Positions 22,700-31,214 of a DNA stretch of 64,000 nucleotides are shown piece after piece. A program made the position numbers and the translations under genes. Each line of letters starts with the position of its first letter. Position 1 is the first letter of the stretch. This DNA is from Casuarina equisetifolia (lineage: Eukaryota > Streptophyta > Magnoliopsida > Fagales > Casuarinaceae): assembly GCA_028551475.1 (NCBI GenBank), contig CM052359.1, positions 12,959,583-13,023,582 of the forward strand, written 5' to 3'. A model generated the notes under the pieces. It saw only the letters and a program-made list of their open reading frames with translations, made no database searches and had not been told where the DNA came from.

Positions 22700-24549
22700 A
22701 ATTGAGATTACTAAAAAGTGCCTACACCTTTTGGTTTTGATGGAACTAATTATTGTCATTGTGTTTTCTTTTAAGGACACCTTTGCTTTACTATTGAAAT
22801 GGTAATTAATCAAGATAGATGATCATCATAGAGTAAGAAGAATAAAGTAAAAAGATAGATTAGGAAAAAAGTAATTTAACCCCATCATTCTCAAGCAATG
22901 CAAAATCTCACATGCCATGATGGTAACTCATCATGTTAGTATCTTATTTTTAGTATTGAAACTAAAAGAAGTCCATCAAATTCATCATGAAAAAGGAAAA
23001 TGCCTTAAAAAATACAAAATTGTTACTATAATCCTATAATTTCTACATTGTCCACATCTTGAAAATTTTCCTCTAGTTATATTTAAAAACTAGGAAGACA
23101 AAACAACATTTTTGTCTAAACAACAAGGATAAAAGGTTGTGTTCAAAGATTTGCCAACAAAAGCTTTGGAATGTTGCATTGTATGTTGAAAGCTAAGGTT
23201 ATGCCAACAAGTTATACATTCTTGTCATTGGTCAACACTTGTACCTCATTGTTGGCTTTGGAGTTTGGTGAAACTATATAGTATCACATTTAGAGAGTTA
23301 GGTTTAGTTCATATGTGTTTATTCAACCTACTTGTCTTGATTTCTACACAAGTTTGGGTAAACTTGGAGGAGTAATAAGTGTGTTTGATGAGTTGATAGA
23401 AAGAGATGTTTTTGCATGAAATCCGATAGTTTTATCATACATTTAGGTGAAGAATACGAGTTTTGCAAAGAAATTGTTTGAGAAGATGCTTAAAAGGAAT
23501 ACTGTAACATAAAAGACTTCAATTAATGCATATGCAAGAGTGGGAAAATTGGAATTTACAGAGTCATTGTTCACTTAAATGCCTAAAAAGGATATAATCT
23601 CCTGGACAATCAAGACAAATAGCTACTCTCTTAACAAGAAGTTTAAAAAAGCATTAACTATTTTTAGTGAAATAATAGGCAATGGAATTAGTCCTAGCGA
23701 AGTTACCATTGTAGCAATCATTTTGACTTGTACCCATGTTGGAGCACCTAAACTTGGAAAAGAAACATAGCTTGATGCATTATAGAATGGGTTTGAGCTT
23801 AATGTTTAAATTGGGTTTGCACATATTAATATGTATGCCAAATGTGGAAACATGGATCGTTCTCTCTTTTAATGTTCTTCAATTTGCCAAAGAAAAACTT
23901 GTTTTGTTGAATTAGTCATTGAAAGGCTTGCAGCTTATGGATTTGCAATTGAATTACTTAAGATGTTTGACAAAATGGTAAGGAAGAAGGTGAAACCAAA
24001 AAAGGTTACTTTACGAGTAAAGAGGGTTACTTTTATAAGTATTATAAATAACCATATACACACAAGACAAGTAAAAGAAGGCTAAATGAGGTTTCTAAGC
24101 ATGATAATTGGTTACTCTATTGCTCCTAAAGTTAGAAACTATGGATGCATGGTTGATCTACTAAGCAAAACAAGTTTGCTTGAAGATGCATTAAAATTGA
24201 TAAAAAGCATGAAATTGTGCCTAATTGTATCATTTAGGGTGCCTTGTTTGATTGGCGCAACCTCTATAAGAAATACGAAATCAATCAACTTATTACTAAT
24301 GAACTTAAGGTTTTAAGAGGCCTATAATAGTGGCCATTACCACTTGTTGATTAACATGTATGGCAAAGGAACTAGATAGGGTGAGGTTGCTAAAATCAAG
24401 TTAGCCGTAAAAGATCAAGGCAGGGAAAATAGATCTCTAAAATCTAGTTAGATTGAAATAAAGAATAAGAAGATTAATTAATTCGTTGCTTCTTATGACT
24501 TGCACCCTACTTTTAATAAGATTTGTTTTTATACTAAAATAATTGGGAA
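22700..24549 (+). pseudogene. Decayed E-type PPR unit E
   Basis: A unit of about 1.85 kb. Recognisable parts are KALECC-like sequence near 23160 and FDELIERDVFA near 23385-23415, where the following Trp codon is TGA. MPKKDIISWTIKTNSYSLNK lies at 23579-23638, and APKVRNYGCMVDLLSKTSLL near 24122-24181. Stops replace Trp in several PPR helices and there are frameshifts near 23770 and 24315. As in its neighbours, no full-length product is possible. Confidence 0.82.
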
Positions 24550-26405
24550 GCTATAGCTTGTTGAAAGTGCATACACCTTTTAGCTTTGATGAAACAAATT
24601 ATTGTCATTAAGGTTCTTTTTATGGACACCCTACTTTACTTTTGAGATGGTAACTGATCAAGGTAGAGGACCCCTATAACTTATGGTAAGAAAGCTAGAA
24701 CTCTATTTACAAGAAAAAAAAAGATTAGAAACAAAGTTATTTATCTCCATCATTCTCAACCAATGCAAAATCTCACATGCCATGATAATAACTCATCATG
24801 TTAGTATTTTATTTTCATTACTAAAACTAAAAGGAGTCCATCAAATTTATCATGAGAAAGGAAAGTGCCTAAAAAACACAAACTTGTTATCATAAACTCA
24901 CAATCTCTACATTTTACTATAAAAAGCAATGTAACCCTAAGGATTGTATTTGTCCAAAATTTTACTCCAAATACATGTAAAAACCAAGAAGATGAAACAA
25001 TATTTTTGTCTACACTACAAGGATAAGAGGCTTTATTCAAAGTTTTTACCCAACAAAAGCTTTGGAATGTTATTTCAATATGTTAAGAGCTAAAGTTATC
25101 CTACACATTCTTGTCATTGGTCAAGGATTGTAACTCTTTGTCGCTTTGGAGTTTGATGAAACAATATGGTATCACATTTGGAAAGCTAGGTTAATTCACA
25201 CATGTTTCTTCAAACTTCTTTCCTTAATTTCTACTTAAATCTGGGTTAACTGGGAAAAGCAATAATTATGTCTAATGAAATGCAAGAAAAGAGATGTTTT
25301 TGCATAGAATATGAGGGTTTCAGCTCATATGCAAGCTAAGGATATGAGTTTTACAAGGAAAGCTTTTAAAAAGATGTCCGAAAGGAATATTGCAACATAA
25401 AAGACTTTGTTTGATGTATATGCAAGAGTTAGGAAATTGGAATTTGTAGAGTTATTGTTCATCAAATGCTGAAAAGGACAAAATCTCCTAGACAACCATG
25501 ATAAATAGCTATTATCATGATGAGAAGTTTGGAGAAGCACTAGTTGCTTTTAATGAAATGACAAGCAATAAAATCAATCCTAACGAAGCTGCGATGGTAA
25601 CAATCGTCTTGACTTATTCCCATATTGAGTCATTCAACCTTGGAAAGGTGCATGCATCTTCATGACCTAGATTTGTTTTAAGCTTGATGTTTAGATTAAG
25701 TCTATAGTGATTGACATGTATGCCAAATGTGGAGTATAGATTGTTCATTTTTAGTGTTCTTCAATTTCTGGGAGAAAAACTTATTTCATTGGAATTTAGT
25801 TAATGAAGGCTTGCAACTCATGGATTTGTAAATAAATCACTCAAGATATTTGATAGAATGATAAAGAAGAAAGTGAAACCAAAGAGGGTTACTTTTTTTT
25901 AGTGTTCTAAGCGACCATAGACATGCAAGATGAGTAGAAGAAGGCCACAAGAGATGTCAAGCATAACCAATAATTACTCTATTGCTCTTGAAATCAAAAT
26001 ATTATGAATGCATGGTTGATCTACTAAGCAAAAGAGATTTGCTTGAAGATGTACTAGAGTGGATAAATAGTATGAAATTGAGCCCAATTATATCTAGGGT
26101 GCCTTGTTAGGTGGGTGCAAGCTCCGTAAGAAGTGGAAAATTGATCAACTTGCTGCTAATAAACTAAAAGTTTTAAAGCCCAACAACAGTCGCCATTACC
26201 ACCTACTCATTAACATACATGGCAAAGGTAATAGAAGGGGTGAGGTCGCTAAAATCAGGACAGTTATAAAAGATGAAGGCATAAAAAAGAGATCTCTAGT
26301 ATCTAGTTGGACTGAAATGAAAAATGAAAAGATTGATTAGTTTACTTCTGATGCCTCGCACACAACTCGTAGTGAGATCTGCTACTTCTACTGAAATAGA
26401 TGAGC
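24550..26405 (+). pseudogene. Decayed E-type PPR unit F
   Basis: A unit of about 1.86 kb. Its C-terminal part is the best preserved of the array: 26104-26340 reads GGCKLRKKWKIDQLAANKLK, then NSRHYHLLINIHGKGNRRGE and SLVSSWTEMKNEKID, which is the E-domain region of PLS-class PPR proteins. Upstream PPR motifs near 25260-25860 are broken by stops and frameshifts. The tandem array breaks after this unit. The next 1.3 kb holds an EF-hand-like pseudogene before stub G. Confidence 0.82.
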
Positions 26406-26659
26406 AGCTGATAAACTTTAAAGGAGTGACGTTGCTGTACTGTTTGTTGATAGATAGCGGAATGGGATGTACAAACATTAAATCCAAAGTCGGTTATATA
26501 ATGCAGCATGAAGGACAACTAGCTCCGCCGACTAGAATATGATATACAGGGCTGATGACTGTCCCCGCGTCCAGCTCAATGATCAAGAACAAGATAAATT
26601 GGATTAGATGCAAGCTGCTCAACTAATTTATTCAGATCTCCTTCGCAAGTTTTCCAAAT

Positions 26660-27430
26660 TCATCCTTCTGTATTTCTGTAGCACTCTTTCCATCGTTTAC
26701 ATCGGTAAACACTGCATCGTAATGAAGAACCACCGTCTTGTTGGACCAACACTTCCCAGTTTCTCCCAATAAAACCCCTGATTGATTCAACACTCCCTAA
26801 ACCATTGTTTCCATTGTGTTCCTCAAACATCTTTTCCACAACATGGTTCAATTCCTCCTCATCAGGCAAAATCTTTTTCAGCTTAGAAATCATTAACGAC
26901 CCTGACATTTTGGAAGTAAACAACAGGCTTTTCACCCATGACTTCTGCTAGTTCTTGAAGTCATGTTTCCTCAAGATATCATTTAGCTGGGGAAGTGCTA
27001 GGAAAGAAGGAACGCCTATTTCAACCCACATTTGGACAAAAGCATTCCCTACCTTACCCTTGCGAATCTTCCCCTTGTCTTCTGCATCCAAATCGGTGAA
27101 CAAATTCTCCGCTATCATTGCAAAATCGTCCTCGTCCTCCAAATACAATCGAAGAGTATTTCCATTCAATATCACAATAACAAGAGGATCATGTTTTAAT
27201 TGATCGGCGATGGCACAGAGGTGATCTTAAGAGGCTCGGTCTCTGGGGAGTTGGGTGATCCGGAACGAGACGACGTCGTCCACGTCGATGGGCTGCAGAG
27301 CGGAGCGCTTCAGGGTTTCGGGCAATGAGATGCCAAAAAGAGCCGAGGAGGCTCTGGAATCGACCAGGTCCAGGGCATCCCCGCCGATCAAAGCGATGAC
27401 GTCACCCAGGAGGGTCAGCTCCGGCGATCT
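26660..27430 (-). pseudogene. EF-hand-like plant protein pseudogene
   Basis: On the - strand the translation starts near 27430 in mid-protein (LTLLGDVIALIGGDALDLVD), runs through LPETLKRSALQPIDVDDVVS, meets a TAA stop after PRDRAS, and continues with LNGNTLRLYLEDEDDFAMIA and AENLFTDLDAEDKGKI. It then stops at 26948 and resumes with KKILPDEEELNHVVEKMF and LGSVESIRGFIGRNWEVL. The order resembles an uncharacterised plant protein family with EF-hand-like segments (family assignment from memory, moderate certainty). The N-terminus is missing and there are at least two stops. No introns are evident, so it could be a retrocopy. Confidence 0.7.
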
Positions 27431-27765
27431 TAGTTGCGTCCCGTTCCAAAAGAAAAAAAAATACCTGCACCCTTTTATTTTTTCTCTTTTTACACCTTTT
27501 AGTTAGTCTCAGCTTATGCACACACATATTGACAAAACAAAAATACAAGCGTAAACCTCGAGGCTTATAATTTCTTAGGCCAAGTTGATTGTTTTTCAAC
27601 ACATTCTTACATAGGGAGCCTAATTGACAAAAAATGTGTACATTCAAAATATTAAGACCATAGTTTGTCAATTTATCCATGTCAAAATTCCCCTCTTTAA
27701 ATGTGTTGGATACTCTAGGTACCATAGAGGCTTTCGTCAGTGTAACAACATACATTGTACCAAAT

Positions 27766-28155
27766 GGAAGGAGTCAGTTGTCTTTGGGATTCTTTTTAGT
27801 CGTGCCCCTGCGGTTACTCTTCAAATGATAATTGATTACAATATAAGATCATTATAAATTACAGCAAAAAACCACACCTCTATTTCAAGAAAAAAGATGG
27901 ATTAGGAAGAATGTAATTTATATCTATCATTCTCAACCAATGCAAATCTCAAATGCCATAACTCATCATGTTAATATCTTATTTTCGATATTGAAACTAG
28001 GAGTCCATTCAATTCATCGTGAGAAAGGAAAGTGCCTGAAGAAACACAAAACTGTTATTGCGAACTCATAATCTCTATATTGTCTTATAAGAAACAATGT
28101 ATCACTAAAGATTGTACTTGTTTAAAATTTTCCTTGAATTACATATAAAAACGAG
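27766..28155 (+). pseudogene. 5' stub of PPR unit G
   Basis: About 390 bp match the 5' flank of units B to F, including the stretch with ATCATTCTCAACCAATGCAA and the one with GAGAAAGGAAAGTGCC. The match ends at the point where the PPR reading frame starts in the other units (near AAAGATGAAA, 28155). Nothing of the coding part follows. Confidence 0.75.
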
Positions 28156-28554
28156 AAAGATGAAAAGCATTTGTTTATGAGAAAATCAAAATGATATTTA
28201 CAAGCTGGAATGCTCTGTGCCCTCCATTTGATCTTATTTTGGTTGCTCTTGAGCCAGCCTCAAATGAGTGAGGACAGAAACAAAGACATCCTCAGGGCAG
28301 TGTGACAAGTGAAGATTCAAGACACAATCACAAAAGCTTCGATTGTTATAGAGTTCGTATCTATTCACCAAATTTTCCAGGACAGCAAGCATAATCTTAC
28401 TCTGAGCTCTTCAACCCCCTAAATATCCATTTTTCACAATTGTTCCAGAGAACAACACAATAATCTTAAAAGATGAACATCGAACCAATTGCATTCACAA
28501 AACCCAAGTCTTCTGCATCTCTTAACCCCGATCTTCATGTTCCATTATAAAAAC

Positions 28555-28640
28555 ACTATCGATCCAGAAAACAACCAAACACTGTGAAGAATAACACTAT
28601 CAATCCAGAAAACAACCAAGCATTGTGAAGAATAACATTT
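28555..28640. repeat. 48-bp tandem repeat, two copies
   Basis: Two adjacent copies of an AACACTATC-ATCCAGAAAACAACC unit, each ending GTGAAGAATAAC, with a few differences. They lie in the downstream part of the proposed snoRNA transcript. Confidence 0.75.
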
Positions 28641-28733
28641 TCCTTCCTATTAATAGAAGGTCCTAAAATTGGTGGACAAGGACAACTCCAAAAAATCCCA
28701 AACAAAAAATGAAAAGACAAGATTCACTAAGAA

Positions 28734-28824
28734 GAGAATGATCAGATAGAGCTAATATAGATTATGCCATCATCACGGCAATCAAACCAATAGGGAAACA
28801 TATCAAAATCTTCATCTCATTCTC
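28734..28824 (-). ncRNA. Box C/D snoRNA copy 1 (18S rRNA guide)
   Basis: On the - strand the terminal stem is GAGAATGA paired with TCATTCTC (8 bp, perfect). The C box is ATGAAGA (one change from consensus) and the D box is CTGA (28742-28745). The guide directly upstream of the D box, positions 28746-28759, keeps an 11-nt core complementary to 18S rRNA TAGAGCTAATA. The outermost guide positions are mismatched. The stem differs from copy 3 by paired changes, which supports selection on the RNA. Confidence 0.65.
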
Positions 28825-29271
28825 CAGCAATTTGTTAAGGTGTATGATGAAAACTAAAAAATTGTCTAAAACCCATGGTTTGCATACAGCCCACAAAGGG
28901 TTCAGACTGGGCAACGAGGTATTACTGACAAAATCATAAACTTATGCTCCCCCAGTCCCATTTTACACTCCTACATACACTACCACCACGACGCAAATCA
29001 CAGATCAATGACGAGAACATCCTACATCATATAAAGAAAATGATCAACTAGAACTAGTACATATTGATGCATCAACAATCCATTCAAAACCACAAGGAAA
29101 AAATTCTTACGCTATCATTTTCGTTTTCCAAAACCAGCAAACCAACCGAACTATATTTTCAAAAAAAGAAAACAATCGACATAAAACACCAACTACTTGT
29201 TTAGTTATAGTTGTAGGCAAAACAACATTAGTCGTTCAAACTAAAAGAACAAACAAAAATAGAAGATTTGA

Positions 29272-29363
29272 GGAGAAGAATCAACTAGAGCTAATACAAA
29301 TTGTGCCATCATCATGGCAATCAAACCAATAGGGAAACATATAAAAATGTTCATCTCATTATC
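29272..29363 (-). ncRNA. Box C/D snoRNA copy 2 (18S rRNA guide), partly decayed
   Basis: The guide GTATTAGCTCTAG is intact, but the D box reads TTGA instead of CTGA, the C box is degraded (ATGAACA) and the terminal stem pairs poorly. It is homologous to copies 1 and 3. It may be a decaying copy that is no longer processed. Confidence 0.5.
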
Positions 29364-29726
29364 CAACAATTTGTTCAGGTGTATGATGAAATGTAACATT
29401 GTCTAAAACTCAAGGTTTGCATATAACCTACAAAGAGTTCAGACTAGGCAACAAGGTATTCATAAAATTAATCATAAATTTAGGCTTCCGTAATACCATT
29501 TTATACTCCAACACCCACTGCCATCACAGTGCAAATCACAGATCAACACGAAAGGGAAAAGCTTTGCATTCATCATTTTCGTTTTTCCAAAACCAGCAAA
29601 CCAACCGAACTCGATTTTCAACAAAAGAAAATCCAACGGCATAAAACATCAACTACTTGTTCTGTATAGATACAGGCAAAATGGCATAAGTCGTTTCAAC
29701 TAAAAATTCAAAAAAAAAAAATAATT

Positions 29727-29820
29727 GGAGAAGGATCAGCTAGAGCTAATACAAAGGTCTATGCCATCATTTCGGCAATCAAACCAATACGGAAACAAAA
29801 TCCTCATCATCTCGTTCTCC
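29727..29820 (-). ncRNA. Box C/D snoRNA copy 3 (18S rRNA guide), best copy
   Basis: On the - strand: 5' stem GGAGAA, consensus C box ATGATGA (29804-29810), a C'-like AAATGATGG, guide GTATTAGCTCTAG (29740-29752), D box CTGA (29736-29739) and 3' stem TTCTCC. The guide is fully complementary over 13 nt to plant 18S rRNA CTAGAGCTAATAC. The fifth base upstream of the D box pairs with the second A of CTAGA, so the RNA should direct 2'-O-methylation of that adenosine. I believe this is the site of yeast snR51 and human U45-type snoRNAs. That family name is from memory. Confidence 0.8.
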
Positions 29821-30045
29821 ATCAACCATTCAAAAGACTATAATTCAATGCACATTAAAAGAAATTCTAAGATATCTAACAAAGAGGGGGTGAGTAAGCA
29901 GAGCGTTGCTGTCAATAAACCGGAAGTCCAATGGAATTACGGCCAAACGCCGAGGAATGAAATCGCATTGGTCGTAACCCAGCTGCCAAAGGAGCATAAG
30001 GAATAGAACGACTGCGCATTTGATCATCGGCTACGGTGGACAGTG

Positions 30046-30148
30046 AAACCCTAAACATGGGGAGGTATTTATAAAGAGACGAGAGCGTGGTAACTTTTTT
30101 AGTTTTTGGAGCATGGGAACTGAAATGTCAGAAACGCCTTTAGGGTTT
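30046..30148 (-). promoter_or_regulatory. TATA box and telo-box motifs of the snoRNA cluster
   Basis: Read on the - strand, TATAAATA lies at 30066-30073. A telo-box-type AAACCCTAA run (plus orientation) is at 30046-30055, and a second copy in reverse (TAGGGTTT on the plus strand) is at 30141-30148. Telo boxes near the start site are typical of plant genes for ribosome components, including snoRNA clusters. The distance from TATA to the first snoRNA leaves room for a leader of about 200 nt. Confidence 0.6.
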
Positions 30149-30459
30149 TACGTGAGATGGTAGCGACGTCGTTTTTCCTTTTTCCCTTCTTTTTTTTTTT
30201 CCCTTTTTCTTATTGATTATTTTGCCAACATGAAGAATTATGTTATTTGCCCATTTTAAGGCAAGTTCTTTATTTTTTAATGGATATACAAATATTTTTC
30301 CTTTGATTACAACCAAATTCGATACTTTTTAAACATGTTGAGAAAGTTGTTGTAGTAAATGTGCTAGTAATCAAATAATTAATTACTAATTGTTTAGAAT
30401 TTAAGTCTAGAGTTCAATATCCTATAATTACCAAATATTTTTTGATCAAAAGAAAAAAA

Positions 30460-30545
30460 AAATGTCGTGGTGCCCCCACAGCTCAGTTGGAGCATTAAGG
30501 GGTAGGTCCGGAAATTGAGACACAATTCCCTCCTCCCCTTTAATC
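30460..30545 (+). repeat. Possible tRNA-derived SINE fragment
   Basis: GGTGCCCCCACAGCTCAGTT with a following GGAGC looks like an A box. A degenerate B-box region (AATTGAGACACAATTCCC) follows at about the right spacing, then an A-rich tail. The similarity is only partial. Confidence 0.35.
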
Positions 30546-31150
30546 AAGAAAAAAAAGTGTCATTATAACATAAAAAATGGCAACATTTTTTGTTATTCTA
30601 GATTAAGTAAGTTGATTATTACTTTAACTAAGAAATCATTTTTTAAATTAATTATTAAAAGAGATGGGCATATCACATACAAAAATAATAGTTGAATTAA
30701 AATATTAATTGCTAAAACAATTTCTATTTCTAACATATTATCTGACCTAAATATAAAAAAAAAAAAAACTCCACAAAGTTTGTTTATAAATGATGGTTAT
30801 ATATGATCTTAAATCATTGTAAAAGTAATTAATTTTTTCTTTAAATCAATTAATTAAAGACTCGTCAATCTGAAACCACTATTGTTTTCAACACTTAAAA
30901 ATCAATTTAATTTATAAAAATTAGATGAAAAGCCCCCTTTCGTCATGAATTTGATTTGATTTTCTTCGTTAATTCACTCGCTAAAGTTGACGGAGGCGCA
31001 TGCGTTAATCGAACTGACGATATTCCGCATATTCACACCCGCAACCGGAGTTTTCGCCACCGCTATTGGTGCGGGTGACCCGCCTTACACCACGCCCCAC
31101 CGCTTGTCGCCGACTCTGAGAACAAGAGCAACCGCCATGTCCCTTGCTCC

Positions 31151-31158
31151 TTATATAT
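31151..31158 (+). promoter_or_regulatory. TATA box of the lipase gene
   Basis: TTATATAT lies 57-64 bp upstream of the start codon at 31215. The 5' UTR would be short and would contain the (CTCTAT)n run at about 31168-31206. Confidence 0.55.
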
Positions 31159-31167
31159 GACACGCTC

Positions 31168-31206
31168 TTTGTCTCTATCTCTATCTCTATCTCTATCTCT
31201 ATCTCT
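31168..31206 (+). repeat. (CTCTAT)n microsatellite in the lipase 5' UTR
   Basis: About six copies of a six-base CTCTAT unit just before the lipase start codon. Pyrimidine-rich leaders are common in plant genes. Confidence 0.85.
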
Positions 31207-31214
31207 CCCCTGAA

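Larger units (their letters stand above)
28735..29870 (-). repeat. Tandem duplication of a ~540-bp snoRNA block, with a partial third copy
   Basis: Block 28735-29271 is repeated at 29272-29725 with clear similarity along its length, including a guide region, a hairpin region and a T-rich tail. A third, partial copy runs from 29726 to about 29870. Each copy starts (plus strand) with a GATCA(G/A)(C/A)TAGAGC-like segment. A diverged extra guide-like piece sits at 29040-29080. Divergence of roughly one base in five to ten makes the duplication moderately old. Confidence 0.85.
28141..30040 (-). ncRNA. Polycistronic box C/D snoRNA cluster (proposed transcript)
   Basis: Three box C/D snoRNA copies lie on the - strand in a tandemly duplicated block, downstream of a TATA box and telo-box motifs near 30046-30148. 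Plant snoRNAs are often transcribed by RNA polymerase II as such clusters and cut out of the precursor. The transcript start (about 30040) is inferred from the TATA position and the 3' end is unknown. The leader has two small overlapping frames of 49 and 60 codons that I do not regard as proven genes. Confidence 0.55.

Noticed and set aside
28842..28930. Plus-strand box C/D-like arrangement (TGATGA ... CTGA).
   Set aside because: The second block copy lacks the D box at the same place, and no guide match was seen. The - strand snoRNAs explain the conservation better.
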